Positions 10,158-20,441 of a DNA stretch of 56,861 nucleotides are shown here, piece by piece. Under the pieces are notes generated by a model. That model was not told where the DNA came from. It ran no database searches and saw nothing but the letters and a program-made list of their open reading frames with translations. Position numbers and translations under genes: made by a program. The stretch is from Pholiota molesta (lineage: Eukaryota > Basidiomycota > Agaricomycetes > Agaricales > Strophariaceae), in contig JACGCK010000260.1 in the NCBI GenBank assembly GCA_014925825.1, forward strand, positions 1 through 56,861, written 5' to 3'. Each line of letters opens with the position of its first letter. The stretch's first letter is position 1.

Positions 10158-11930
10158 TTACGCGAACCCGCGGATCCACCCGCGCGACGGCGACCGCCGC
10201 CCCGCGCCCGCGCCGGCGGCGGGGATCTCCACCGGGCTCGCGCGCGGCGTCTCCTCCTCCTCATACCCGTCCGTGTCATCGTCCGCGTCCGCGCACCACT
10301 CGCCGGCGGCGGCGCTGGTGCCGTTAACGCCCCCGCCCAGTTGGTGTGCCTGTGTATGTGCGTCGGTTAGGAGCCCGCGCCTGGGGTAGTGGTTTTGGCG
10401 CACAGTATCAGAGTTCAGACGGACGGTCTCGGATTTCAGGCGCACGGTGTCGGATGACGAGGCGGATGAGGAGGCGGATGAGGAGGCGGAACGCGCGCGC
10501 AGGAACACAGGCGCGCGCGCAGCCTCTGAAAAAGGACCCAGGGCGGTGGGAGAGGGCGTCTGCGCGAGCAGCGCGGCGATGCGCGCGTGCGCGTGCGCGT
10601 GCACCGTGGAAACTGCGGGCGGTGAGGTGGAGGCGTGGGACGAGGAGGAGGGGAAGACGGAGAAGGACGCCGCGCGCACGAGGGGGCGCGGGGTCGTGCG
10701 GGGGGCTAGCGCCCGTGGGGCGTTGGGGGGCGAGGGTGCAGAGGAGGACGCGGGTGGTGGGGCATCGAGGAGCGGGGAGGCGATGTGGCTGTCGTCGTCG
10801 TTTGCGTTGGAAGAGGAGGTGGTGTGGGGCGGGGACGGCGCGTGCCGCGTCGGGCGCGGCGCGCCGCGTTGATTTGGGGCGGTGCGCCGTGGGAGGTGGG
10901 GGGCGGTGAGGACGGAGAGGGCGGATGCGGACGTGGACGTGGATGTGGATGGCGTTTTAAATGGGGTGCGTGCGGTGGGAGATCGGGTGAATGATAGAGA
11001 TGAGTGGGATGGGTACGCGGATGTGGAGGAGGAGGCGTGGTACACCGGCGAACGCGGCGGGGCGGCTGGGAACGATGACGAGGAGGATGGCGCGGCGGGG
11101 GATTCGAGCAGCGTAGCGGCGGTCGGTCGCCGCGCCGCAGCCGAAGGGTAGGTTGTCAGCCCGGGCGGCGGGGGACGCTGCCCGCCGCCATCGCTATCCC
11201 CACCCGGCGCCATCTCCTCCATATCCTCCATCCACGACTCGCGCTGCGCCCATCCCCCGTCGTCCGCGTCCCCATCGCGCGCGAACAGCCCCTTGACCGG
11301 CGAGCGCGTGCGCGAGCCGTCCCGATGCCCCGCCGGCGGGCGTGCGTGGGCGTCCCGCGGCGGATCCAAAGCGGGGAGGCTGGTGGTGCCGCGGATGAGC
11401 GGGGAGGGGAAGCGCGGGCGGGTGCGCGGGGGCGGGTGCGGGGCGCGGATGGTGTCGTCCGGGGCGAAGGCGGCGAGGTCCGCGTTGGTGAGCACGGCAA
11501 AGGCGTTGGCGGTGGCCGGGGTGTATATGCTGGCATCGAGGTCGTGGGCGCGGTGGTGGTGGTGGGGCGGGGCGGGAGGCTGTGGGGTGGAGAGGGTCAG
11601 GCGCGCCGGGGCGCGGTGGCACGGGACGGGGAAGGGGTACGGACCTGGCGGCGGCGGAGGGCGGTCTGCGTCCAGCGCAGGCCGTCGAGGTCGGCGAACT
11701 CTGCCTTGACGGCGGCGAAGGGGCGGAGGAGCGTCTGGCGCTGGTCCTAGGGGGGAGTGGCGTAAGCGCTGGGCGGGGTGTGGGTGGGGTGGGGGGGTAC
11801 GTACCTCGGTGAGGGTGAGTGCGTCGGCCTCTTCCGCTGCGAGCTCGCGCTCTGTCTCGAGGAGGCGGAGCCTGCGCTGCTCTGCGCGCGAAGCATTGAA
11901 GAGTTGGTCTGCAGACATCGGGTCTGACAA
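10158..11930 (-). CDS. Ser/Pro/Ala-rich low-complexity protein, unknown function
   Basis: Three exons on the minus strand join in frame: 11930-11805, 11746-11645 and 11579-10158, giving about 549 residues. The first two exons code for a charged helical segment (SRAEQRRLRLLETERELAAEEADALTLTE and then QTLLRPFAAVKAEFADLDGL; read as two separate pieces) that could form a short coiled coil. The rest is almost all Ser, Pro, Ala, Arg and Thr with many SP and TP sites, typical of a disordered, phosphorylated fungal protein. Near the C-terminus three similar DTVRLKSE / ETVRLNS / DTVRQN units stand in tandem. Codon use is extremely GC-rich, which opens long shadow frames on the opposite strand. No domain was recognised. 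The stop overlaps a GTAAGT donor-like sequence, so the true 3' end may lie further downstream. Confidence 0.6.
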   Translation of the reverse strand: MSDPMSADQLFNASRAEQRRLRLLETERELAAEEADALTLTEVRTPPPHPHPAQRLRHSPLGPAPDAPPPLRRRQGRVRRPRRPALDADRPPPPPGPYPFPVPCHRAPARLTLSTPQPPAPPHHHHRAHDLDASIYTPATANAFAVLTNADLAAFAPDDTIRAPHPPPRTRPRFPSPLIRGTTSLPALDPPRDAHARPPAGHRDGSRTRSPVKGLFARDGDADDGGWAQRESWMEDMEEMAPGGDSDGGGQRPPPPGLTTYPSAAARRPTAATLLESPAAPSSSSSFPAAPPRSPVYHASSSTSAYPSHSSLSFTRSPTARTPFKTPSTSTSTSASALSVLTAPHLPRRTAPNQRGAPRPTRHAPSPPHTTSSSNANDDDSHIASPLLDAPPPASSSAPSPPNAPRALAPRTTPRPLVRAASFSVFPSSSSHASTSPPAVSTVHAHAHARIAALLAQTPSPTALGPFSEAARAPVFLRARSASSSASSSASSSDTVRLKSETVRLNSDTVRQNHYPRRGLLTDAHTQAHQLGGGVNGTSAAAGEWCADADDDTDGYEEEETPRASPVEIPAAGAGAGRRSPSRGWIRGFA

Positions 11931-12964
11931 CAGCAGAAAAATAGGAGCAACATTCGTCTCCCTCGGTAACTGTCACTCTTCGGCTACCCGTGACGTGACA
12001 CATCGTGGCACTGTTCGGCGCAGGTTCGGCGTGTTGGCAGTCCCGGTCTGGCTCAGGGCTGCCTCCGACCGCGACTACCAGCCCCCTCACTCTATTCCAC
12101 CCCGTCAGTCCCTCCGATCTAACAGTACCCATTCCTTCCCCTCTCGTGGCTGGACATCGCAGCAGTCCTTAGCTCCTCCCGCACTGCGACACACTTATGC
12201 GCCTTCCCTTTCCAGCCCTACATCAAATAAAACGCTTCACCACCACTCCACGGCGCCGCGCCCTTCGAAAACCATGTTCCTGCATTGCTACCGCCTGAAC
12301 ATGATCAGCGTCAACACTGCGGGCCCGTAAATCCGTCATATCCCGCCCCGAACACGAGTATCCAGTCAACTTGCGCCTCGCCTGGGCTTCTGCACTCGAC
12401 GACGAAGGGCCCTGGGTGTTGCCGGAATCCGTGACGTGCTCACCGTGTAGGCGCCGCCGCTGCGTGCCCATGCCCCTGTGCGTACGGCGCGCCGCGAGTC
12501 CGCCCAATACTTGCGCATGGGTAGCGGCCCCGGCCAGCGCACCCACCATCGCCGGCGAAGCCCATGCGCCCCGCGTCTGCCGCGCACAAAGACGCCCCCG
12601 GATGTGCCGGCGCCGGCAACGTATGAGCGGTGGGGGCGCCCTGCGACGACGCACGCACGCCGCGCCATGGTGCCCCGGGTGCCACGGTGCCCGCACCCCC
12701 TAGCCCCAGCGCGCTGCGCGCGCCCTCGGCGACGCCGACACCCGCGCCGCCACCGCGGTTCTCCAGGTATACTGACGGAGGACGGGAGGGTAGCCAGTGC
12801 ACAGGGCGGCAGCGAACAAACCAACAAGCAAGCCACGCGCGTCGAACGGCCCCCCCCCCCCCACACCTCGCTCGCAGATACCCACTCCTCAGCCTCAGCC
12901 TCATCCGCAGCCGTGTGCGAGTGTGTTCCCCTGCACCCTCAAGACGGTCCCCGCGATCGTCCTG
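11931..12964. other. GC-rich 5' flank with no supported gene
   Basis: Long open frames occur in all six frames because of the high GC content. None has a recognisable motif or consistent splice pattern. The first 300 bp probably hold the promoter of the gene on the minus strand. Confidence 0.35.
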
Positions 12965-13275
12965 CGCGCCGGCCGCAGCGCGATGCCCTCGCGCCGGCCG
13001 CAGCGCGATGCCCTCGCGCCGGTTGGGATCGACCGTCCGGCGCGGCACCGCCTAGCCAGCAGCCCGCCACCACCACGCCCACCCCCGCGCCCACCACGAA
13101 CGACCATCACGCCCACCCACGCCCACCCACGCCCACCCACGCCCACCCCCGCGCCCACCACGAACGACCATCACGCCCGCCCCACCCCCATCCCCACCCC
13201 ATCTGACAAAGTGCCGCTCCCCATCCCATCTGGGAAAGTGCCGATCCCCATCCCCGTCTGGGAAAGTGCCGATCC
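12965..13275. repeat. Cluster of short tandem repeats
   Basis: Three neighbouring arrays: two copies of a unit of about 26 bp containing CCGGCCGCAGCGCGATGCCC (near 12969-13021); repeats of CCCACCCACG with interspersed copies of ACGAACGACCATCACGCCC (13085-13185); and about three copies of a unit containing CATCTGGGAAAGTGCCGATC (13197-13275). All are simple sequence with no coding support. Confidence 0.75.
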
Positions 13276-13349
13276 GGCGCCGACGCGCCCGTGAGCATGA
13301 GCATGAACCCCCGTAATGTACCGCGCGGGCGGGCGTTGGGTGGGTGGGT

Positions 13350-13502
13350 GGGTGCTGGGCGGAGGGCGGAGGGCGGAGGGCGGAGGGTGCTGGGCGGAGG
13401 GCGGAGGGTGCTGGGTGCTGGGTGCTGGGTGCTGCGTGCTGCGTGCTGCGTGCTGCGTGCTGCGTGCTGCGTGCTGCGTGCTGCGTGCTGCGTGCTGGGT
13501 GC
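13350..13502. repeat. Heptamer minisatellite with three unit types in order
   Basis: About twenty 7-bp units lie head to tail. The array changes along its length from GGGCGGA-type to GGTGCTG-type to CGTGCTG-type units. Because seven is not a multiple of three, any translation cycles through all three frames, which explains the artificial long ORFs here on both strands. The plus strand is G-rich. Confidence 0.85.
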
Positions 13503-13934
13503 GTAGGGGCGGTGCGCGCCTGGATGTGGCCGTGGGCGGGTCCGCTCGCTGACGTGGAACGCGCTGGGACGCACGCAGCGGCGGGCGGCGGGCGGGGGGG
13601 GGCGCGACGCTGGACGGACGCACGTTGGAAGTACGTACGCGGGAAAGGCACGCGCAGCGCGGCGGCGCGGGGTGGCGTGCATGGGCGGTGGCGATAGCGT
13701 TCGGGGCGCTCGGGACGCGCACTCGGACGCGTACGCGGGAGGGAGTGCGCGCCCGAGGCGTGCTTGGGCGCGCACCCGGTGCTGAACTGTGGGTGCACGA
13801 CGTGCGCGCGCAGGATGTGATTCGCGCACTTGGCGATGCAGAACACGGAACCGCGGGGTGCAGGTGCATGGCTAATACCACCAACGTGCCGTCTGGGACA
13901 CCTGCGAAAGTGCGGGGCAGAAGTGTGAACTTGC

Positions 13935-14119
13935 AGGAGCCCCTTGTAGAAGATCTCTTTTCATGGTGTCTCTGCGTGAATATGGCTCACCAATCGACTG
14001 CTGTCACGCCGGAAATCTGGTATCAGGGATGGGCAAGAGAGACGATGCGCAATGGCCCAATACTGATATCAATGGTGCTTAAGTACGGAAGGTTTGGCCA
14101 AGGTGGAAGTGGAATTTAG
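13935..14119 (+). pseudogene. 3' fragment of an F-box-like family gene
   Basis: The frame reading EPLVEDLFSWCLCVNMAHQ...TPEIWYQGWARETMRNGPI...GRFG matches the last 60-70 residues of the three family members at 34044-32903, 39757-38594 and 48007-49148. The untranslated sequence after its stop (TGAAAGTACAATTTCTCGGCG) also matches that after the 49148 stop. The rest of the gene is missing; upstream is GC-rich repeat sequence. It is therefore a truncated duplicate. Confidence 0.75.
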
Positions 14120-14139
14120 AACCTGCGACGACATGTACT

Positions 14140-16520
14140 TATTCTGAAAGTACAATTTCTCGGCGTCCGCAGAGTCTGAGATCTGGAAATTTTCGTTCCA
14201 TAGCTTGTTGTGACCGTAAGCAACATGCAGGGTTCCAGGACCACATTTATGGCTTCATTGTTCCACAACCTACAAGCTATTTCGGGTCGCATTTGGCTTA
14301 CATCTAACTCGAGTTGAATTCTAGTGCTTTGCGTTTGTCGTCTACTAATACTATCCAATGATTTTGGTTTGGTATCACGTGTAAAGCGAACATTCAGGAA
14401 TTATTCGAATCAGTCGTAAACAGTTAAAACACGCTTCATCAAGCTCCATCGACATCCTTGAACTCGCCCTCCACCCATGGCCCTCCCACATTCCCTTGCC
14501 CCCAGGCTTCCCTACGACATCGTCATATCTGTCATCGAAATTCTTCTCGCTGAAAGCAGCGACGCTCCCGAATGCATCGATGTGCTGAGAGCGTTTTCTC
14601 TCGTATCTCAGAGCTTCGTCGCGTTCTGTCAGAAAAGACTTTTCAGGAGGTTCAACATGGGAAAAGCTGACGATAAGAAGTCCTTTTCCATCCTACAACA
14701 GAGTCCGCATCTGATCCCCTACGTAGAAGAGGTGTGGATATATTTAAATGGGCGAGCTGGTGTGGTTAATGTCACAGTGACGGAGATGGAACTGCTTAGG
14801 GTCCTCACATCCCTATGCCACCTGTCTGTTATTGGGTACGCGCCCTGGGAAGATCTCTCCCTCAGTGTGCGCCGAACCATAACTAGCCTGCTTTTACCCC
14901 TACGAATCACATCTCTCGCCATTGTAAATGTGGATGCTTTGCCAGATGGTCTGCTTACGACGTGGTACCACCTCAAATCCTTGAGCGTATGGAATGAAAA
15001 CCCAAATTCCAGATCATGTCTCAGTACTAATTCAGACGATTCAGACGATGATGAAGCCCCGTACACACACTTTGGCGATGTTTCGGCCTTCTTTGCACCA
15101 CGAGCGACACCGGAAGATTCTTTCGCGATCCGGCTGGAAACTCTGACCTTGATGGATTCTGACAACGTCTTGCTATATATGCTGGTTGTCCCAGACATGA
15201 TCGACCACAAATCGCCATTTACTGCTCCCTCTAATGGTTCACCCGAACCTGATCGAGCACAAGGGTTGGCGATTTCGGAGACTTATCGCATATTTAGGGC
15301 CGACTACCGATTACGGCGTACATCTCACTTCGAGTTCAGCCATCTCTCTCGCTTCACTATCGATATCATCGAACGCAATCTCCTCCCAGTGTTCTCCGTC
15401 ATCCATCATGCTCGTAATACACTGAAGACTTTGGATATCCGACAAAGATATCTTCACAAGGTTCAGAAAGACCCGTTTGGCTTCGATTCCAGTACGTTTC
15501 TCTTCACTTCATCCAAACTATCGTTCATCATTCTCTCCTGGGTACCACAGGCCTCCTCGCTAATTCGTCGGATCCGCTACCTGATGAAGTATCGCTCAAA
15601 TCTCTGATTCATCTCCAACATCTCTCTATCACGCTTTTCATCCTCGAGCCCTATATCCCCCTTCATCTGAACGCACTCTCCGCTTGGTGTGCCCTCCTTC
15701 GCAGAGCCCCGCGTGGTATACGTACTCTGGAGATCATTCTCGATGCCTTCTATATCAAATCGGTCCTCGATCTGCTTCCGTGGTTCCCTGAGCTGGATGA
15801 CGACGACGAGGCTGCGAATACACCCTTCAGCACCCTCGACGAGATCGTCTCCAACGCGGATGCCTTCCCCTGCCTCGAATATCTCTGCGTGACGGTGCGG
15901 CTTCCGGACGACGATCGCCTCGGTTCGGACACGGACATGACCGTCGACGTCGTTGAAGAAAAAGACTTTTCCATCCTCCAAGCGTGGCTGGACAAGCATC
16001 AGACAGCGCAGGCCACCACAGAGAGCACGGCGGACACCGGACCGCGGGCCCCTTCGCACGCGGGCTCTAGCGTGGCGGTCGAGGCAGTTGCGGATGGCTA
16101 CGATCTCAACATGTACGGCACCGATAGCGCGGCCTCCGTCCCACGCGCTAGCGTGGCGGACGACGCAGTCGCGGACGACGACGATCTGGCCGAGGACGGC
16201 ACCAATAGGGCTGCTTCCGAGCCCAGCGACAGCGACAGTACCAATTCGTGGTGCCACGATTCGGAGCCTTCTTTTGGCTACGCGTCCAGTGCGCACCCCC
16301 TGCCGTATGAGCGGGTTGCGAAATCGGTTTTCAAGATGATGCGCCTCACCGCGAAGAGGTTCTTGGGTATTGATGACACTGCATTCATTGTGACCGTGGG
16401 TTTCGGGGCCCATCCTGAAGATGTGCGGGGGTGGGGATACGGCGAGCGGCGAAGACCAGGATTGACGAATGAATATTTTGCGCATAGATAGGCGAATAGA
16501 CACCCTCCGACGTAGCGCTG
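14140..16520. repeat. Left arm of a large inverted duplication
   Basis: This arm and 28775-31340 are homologous in opposite orientation. Homology covers the whole F-box-like gene plus about 300 bp upstream, including the shared TTCCACAACCTACAA block near 14261, and the stop-proximal CATAGATAGGCGAATAGACA sequence. The spacing between the arms is about 12 kb and encloses the RecQ/DUF6589 element and PCNA. Confidence 0.75.
14477..16491 (+). CDS. F-box-like protein with acidic repeat tail, copy 1
   Basis: Exons 14477-15491 and 15551-16491 (intron GTACGT...CACAG, 59 bp) give about 651 residues. The N-terminus (LPYDIVISVIEILLAES...CIDVLRAFSLVSQSFVAFCQKRLFR, two pieces) resembles the F-box-like start of Agaricomycete substrate adaptors, which link targets to SCF ubiquitin ligases; this role is inferred. 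The middle has irregular leucine-rich segments. From about residue 430 the protein becomes very acidic and carries two to three imperfect repeats of the type GTDSAAS...ASVADDAVADDDDL. It ends GWGYGERRR followed by a short variable tail. The paralogue on the opposite strand at 31018-28808 has more repeats. Reading frame and splice sites are intact, so it may be functional. Confidence 0.75.
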
Positions 16521-17429
16521 TACAAATGGTAATCGAAGTGTCGCTTTGTCAATCGCTACTGACACGCGCCATAGAATGTCAACATGAGATCTTAAAGCAT
16601 TAAATCATGATTTGAAATGAGATAAAATGCGGGAAGCACAAGGGGGCACTAGCCGTAAATTCCAACTGTCTATCCACGATTTTTCAGAAGCGGAAACACA
16701 GCTAAAGGATTATTACATGCAATGCATCTGTATCAGTCGCGCAAGCCATCTCATATTCAATTGGTGCCGTTGTGATCCGAATGGTTCTCGCCATGGTTCT
16801 GCATTCCCGAAAAGCTGCACACTCAAATACCTACTCCATGTTGCCCATCTCGTTGTGATCGCACACTAATATCTAAAGGAGGGCCAGCCCATTCGAAATT
16901 CAAAGGTGCCTAAATCGTTCCGACGGCTGCGATTTGGGACACATTGGGTGCATGTCAAGGTAGTTATTTAATGCATTAAGGTCCGGGTAGAGCTTGGCTG
17001 CCGCAGTCGCGGTGGATATCGTCGTCTTCTTCAATTTCCAGGCCCTGGAAGTAAATTCAATCTCATGAACAGTGCATGAACAGTCGCACCATCTCAGATG
17101 ATCTCAGATTTCAGTACGCCGGTCGGGCGGCTTCAGCCCAGCATTCAGCAAAATTCAAGCCGGGAATTGACTAGCTATGTGAGTTCTTCATTCATACAAA
17201 TTCTCAGAACCAACCGACCATTCCTTTAAAATTCCATTTTTGGCAATTTTGTGTGTTTCTCCTTTTTTCAGCCACCAACTTGAGTAAAGACAATAAAATT
17301 TAATAGGAAATAAGATACACTATGGATACATTATCCCTCCGAATTTCAGAGCTCACAGAGCTTTGAGTCATGATCAATGCTGCAAATATGGGTGTTCTGT
17401 TATTTTTGGTAAATGTGAGTACAGTTCAA
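16521..17429. other. AT-rich spacer, nothing recognised
   Basis: One open frame of 80 codons (16627) has no motif. No RNA gene or repeat is visible. Confidence 0.45.
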
Positions 17430-17492
17430 TGCGGAATACACAGCGCACCCCAGTCGAACGTTGACCGCGCGTCGTTGCCTGCAACGAATGCA
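17430..17492 (+). repeat. Dispersed repeat, partial copy
   Basis: The stretch GCGGAATACACAGCGCACCC followed by GTTGACCGCGCGTCGTTGCC and TGCAACGAATGCA recurs at 19869-20003 in the same orientation and at 28443-28594 inverted. It may be a non-autonomous element or the debris of a duplicated segment; no termini could be defined. Confidence 0.7.
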
Positions 17493-17766
17493 GTCCCGAG
17501 AACCTATCGACGTTCCACGACATCGTCGCGGACCCCGCCTTCTGGGAGCGGCTATACGCGTTCTTGCGGTAAGCACGCTGTCCTGCCCTTGGGCTGCGTT
17601 GGTGCTGATATACGTTCTGCGTGTGTGTAGACAAGAGTTCAAGACCGAGACGGATATTAATCTGGCCTTCGAGGACTTTTTGTGCGCGACGAAAGGATCG
17701 CTGACGCCTAGCGAAATCGCGAAGATCCGCGACACGGTGGGTGTTGTTGGCATGGGTGGAACATAG
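17490..17766 (+). pseudogene. Spliced coding fragment of unknown gene
   Basis: After the repeat, the frame reads SPENLSTFHDIVADPAFWER then LYAFLR, meets a GTAAGC donor (near 17570), and continues after a TGTGTAG acceptor (17630) as QEFKTETDINLAFEDFLCAT and SLTPSEIAKIRDTVG before a stop at 17766. The consistent splice and balanced composition argue that this was coding. No start codon is available, so it is a fragment. The helical pattern loosely recalls an RGS-type domain, but I cannot confirm that. Confidence 0.35.
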
Positions 17767-18150
17767 GACAGGTGTTGGGGATTGATAGATCGCGTACTGT
17801 GACGTTCTTATATGATATGGAAAATCTGTTGCGCTAATTTCATTTGGGTTCGAATTATTCTTGCTTACACCAAGTACCAAGACAAGTGTCATACAGTCCA
17901 GGAAATAAGATCACGGCAAATGGGCAGCTATAAGTATAGATAAAGACATTCCCACTACTTAGGAGCCGAAATCGAGAATTTGAAATGCAAAGCTGAAAGT
18001 AATGGCTGTGCTTGACGAAAGAAAGGGAAATCGTGTTTGGGGTCTATTTTGAAGTGGACTATCGAAACCCGCACCCCCTAGTCTCGAACCAAACTCTCTT
18101 AACTGTCCCAATCAAGACTGGACGTTGCGAGAGTCTGGGACACTCCCAAC

Positions 18151-18325
18151 TGAAGAGACTGGATAACGATGGCAGTGCATTCGTTGTGGCCGCGGTTGAC
18201 GGGGCACATTCTGAAAAAGTGCGAGGGTGGGGATACGGCGAGCGTCGAAGAGATGAATTTTTTCGGCATAGATAGGCGAATAGACACCCTACGACATTGC
18301 ACTTAAGTAGCGCTGTACAAATGAT
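18151..18325 (+). pseudogene. 3'-end fragment of the acidic-tail F-box-like gene
   Basis: The sequence coding LDNDGSAFVVAAVDGAHSEK and then VRGWGYGERRRDEFFRHR matches the C-terminus of the gene at 31018-28808 almost exactly, and the match runs past the stop (CATAGATAGGCGAATAGACA, then GACATTGCACTTA). It is closer to that copy than to the 14477 copy. The remainder of the gene is absent. Confidence 0.8.
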
Positions 18326-18403
18326 AATCGAAGTGCACCTGACACCGTCCCCCTAATATGATGATGCAGTAGAGCATGCTTCCATCCAGATCTGCGAGGG
18401 CGG

Positions 18404-19023
18404 CTATGAGGGGAGCAGGAATTCGTAGGTCTGGAGATATTCGGGTTGGGATCTGGCCATATGGAGGACCTCGAGAACTTGGGCTATCGCGCGCTGGGCC
18501 GGTGGGTCGGGGCCCGCGGCGTTGGCAGCATCTTCTGACCTGCACAGGATCCAGCGCAAGCGCAGGAGGCGGCACCACAATGGGGTCGGGGTCACCATCC
18601 CCAAAACCGGCAGCAGCAGCGGAAGGCGCATTCGCCGAATTCGCATCCACCGCTCGACCCTCCCTCCACCAACCACCCCAGAACCAGCTCGCCCGTGTCC
18701 GCGCCCAGCGCCGGCACGTTCGCGCGCACCACATGCGCAAGATATACGCGGTCAATCTCAGGGAGGACCTCGAGGACTTGGGTGATCGCGATGTTAACGA
18801 GAGCTTCGGGGTCGGTGGCGTCGGCTGCAGCGTCCGCAACGGGTTCAGGGGCAGGGTCTGGTTGGTCTGGTTGTCGTTGAGGAGCGGCGGCGTCAGGGAT
18901 AGCGACCGCGACGTGCGCCAGCTCGATGTCGGGAAGGCCGTCACTGTATGTTGCGCGCGCCGTGGCGGTACTTTGCTTTTGGATATTTCCCGCCTTGTCA
19001 CGTGACCAAACGCGTCCTCCCAA
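18404..19023 (-). pseudogene. Possible remnant with a duplicated CUE/UBA-like segment
   Basis: On the minus strand the frame contains ALVNIAITQVLEVLPEIDRV then YLAHVVRANVP...GELVLGWLVEG, which has the look of a CUE/UBA-like ubiquitin-binding helix bundle as found near the N-terminus of RNF216-type ligases (inference, weak). Downstream in a second frame a similar AQRAIAQVLEVL stretch appears, so the segment may be duplicated. Frame changes are needed to connect the parts and no splice sites explain all of them. I treat it as a decayed gene or unassigned exons. Confidence 0.3.
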
Positions 19024-19868
19024 ATGTTTGCTAAATCCTGATTCCTCATTGATCGACTCCCGTCTTCCTTTCCCCCACTTGGGCCACCACCTTTCCCCCT
19101 TCCCCCCTGTACATAATATCTCTCAGCTGTTATGATGCTACATCGATACTGGAGGTAAGAAACTAGCAAGATGCATAAAGATATAGATCTAACATCCTGA
19201 CTCCTGAGATATAGCTTGGATATAGCGCGGCTTGAGCGCGACAACAAGATCGATGTCATACCCATTAGACTCTACAAGGTGATTGGCTGTGTTGAATCTA
19301 GTCTTTGTCTCTTTATTACTTGCTTATAGCTGGGATTCTATCTTTTGTTCCGTCTGGACAAGCTGTCAGTTCTCAGCGGTAAGTCTTATCCAAATATATG
19401 CGCATATACGTGCATATATTTGCAACTTCCCTTACACTATGCCCAAATTACAACTGAAAAGTACTAAATCTATTTTCCTAGATGTGTAGAGCTATGAGTC
19501 ACCTCTAGATTTGAACCGTCAGACTTCGTATAGTGTGCTCTGACATTCCCCTTCCCTCCCATCGCAAGGTATGTAAGGATGCTCTCTACACCTGATTCAT
19601 CGATGACTACTATATCCCTGTAGGTTTACAGATCGGCGGCTAGAACCTCCTTCCTCACGTTGGATTCCAGCTGAACGATGCCTTGTAATGAATAGGTAAA
19701 TTCTAATGCACTCTATCGTGAAACTATATTGCAAACACCGGAATTCTTCTGGACATTCCCAGCAGGGGCTCTCTTCCAACGCTGTTACGACATGTGTGAC
19801 CATTGTATGGAATTCTGGTCGTACTTATGAGATTCCTTGACCTAGTGAGAGGTCGCTTTTGGGGCGTT
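19024..19868. other. AT-rich spacer, nothing recognised
   Basis: Short open frames on both strands have no motifs. No RNA gene or tandem repeat is visible. Confidence 0.45.
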
Positions 19869-20003
19869 GGCCAGCGCCGAATACACAGCGCACCCCAGGC
19901 GACCGCTCATCGTTGCCTTCAGCGAGTACAGACCCTTGTTCGCTTGTTCGCTCGTTCGAAGCTTATTTCGCAGCGTCTCGAAAGCGCTCTTTCAAGTCAA
20001 CGC
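19869..20003 (+). repeat. Dispersed repeat, fuller copy beside the element
   Basis: Shares CGAATACACAGCGCACCCC, CCTTGTTCGCTTG, CTCGTTCGAAG and CAGCGTCTCGAAAGCG with the inverted copy at 28443-28594, and the first part with 17430-17492. It ends about 85 bp before the 9-bp direct repeat that precedes the RecQ/DUF6589 element. Confidence 0.75.
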
Positions 20004-20089
20004 TCTTTGAAATTGTAGTGAATCCCACCCTGTGACACGGGGGGCGTGCGGGGAAGCGTGACGTGACGGATCGTGGCAAGGTTTTTGCA

Positions 20090-20098
20090 GGCGCGTGC
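20090..20098. repeat. Left target-site duplication, GGCGCGTGC
   Basis: A perfect 9-bp direct repeat of 26617-26625 (10 bp if the preceding A is counted). It directly abuts the outer end of the left terminal inverted repeat. With 9 bp, both ends of the element start TAG. Confidence 0.85.
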
Positions 20099-20300
20099 TA
20101 GACTCGCTACCAGTTCCTTCTGAGGTGTTCTACGTGATGCGAAATGACAAAGTGTTTGGTTATATGTTGTTCATGTTTTGTTGCTCAAACATCAGGCGGA
20201 CTGTGAAAATAGCGAACACCTCAGAAGGACTGGGCGGAACGGACCCGGTTTTGTCGAGGTCCGGATTTGTGACACAGGACTTAGTAAAAATTCGTGGTTT
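20099..20300 (+). repeat. Left terminal inverted repeat
   Basis: Begins TAGACTCGCTACCAG. After the hairpin (20110-20233) it continues GCGGAACGGACCCGG, GGTTTTGTCGAGGTC, ATTTGTGACACAGGACTTAG. Compared with the reverse complement of 26487-26616, the outer 15 bp differ at one position and the roughly 70 bp after the inner hairpin arm are about 80% identical by eye. It is about 70 bp longer than the right repeat, mainly because its hairpin loop is longer. Confidence 0.85.
20110..20233. other. Left terminal hairpin
   Basis: The arm at 20110-20130 (starts CCAGTTCCTTCTGAGG) pairs with the arm at 20214-20233 (ends CTCAGAAGGACTGG): 20 base pairs with a single bulged T, and a loop of 83 nt. The base of the stem, CCAG/CTGG, is shared with the right-end hairpin; the rest of the stem sequence is different. 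Confidence 0.8.
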
Positions 20301-20441
20301 GCACTGAGCGGCTGCGGCCACACTTCAAAAAATTCGCTCTTGGGCCACCTATTTAGATCGAATGCACTCGATAAAAGAATGCGATTGGCATAGACATCAA
20401 AAACAAAAATTTTTGACTAAAATATCGGACTTGGTACAGAA

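Noticed and set aside
12223..13884. Several 150-310-codon frames on both strands
   Set aside because: They overlap each other in all frames, run through tandem repeats whose unit lengths are not multiples of three, and show no motif or splice consistency.
18303..19265. Single 320-codon minus-strand gene
   Set aside because: Only parts of this frame look coding; the better coding-like stretches (ALVNIAITQVLEVLPEIDRV) are in a different frame, so the long frame itself is not a gene.
20110..20233. Rho-independent-type terminator or RNA gene at the left hairpin
   Set aside because: The genome is eukaryotic, and the matching hairpin at the other end, between the same conserved blocks, is better explained as a transposon end.
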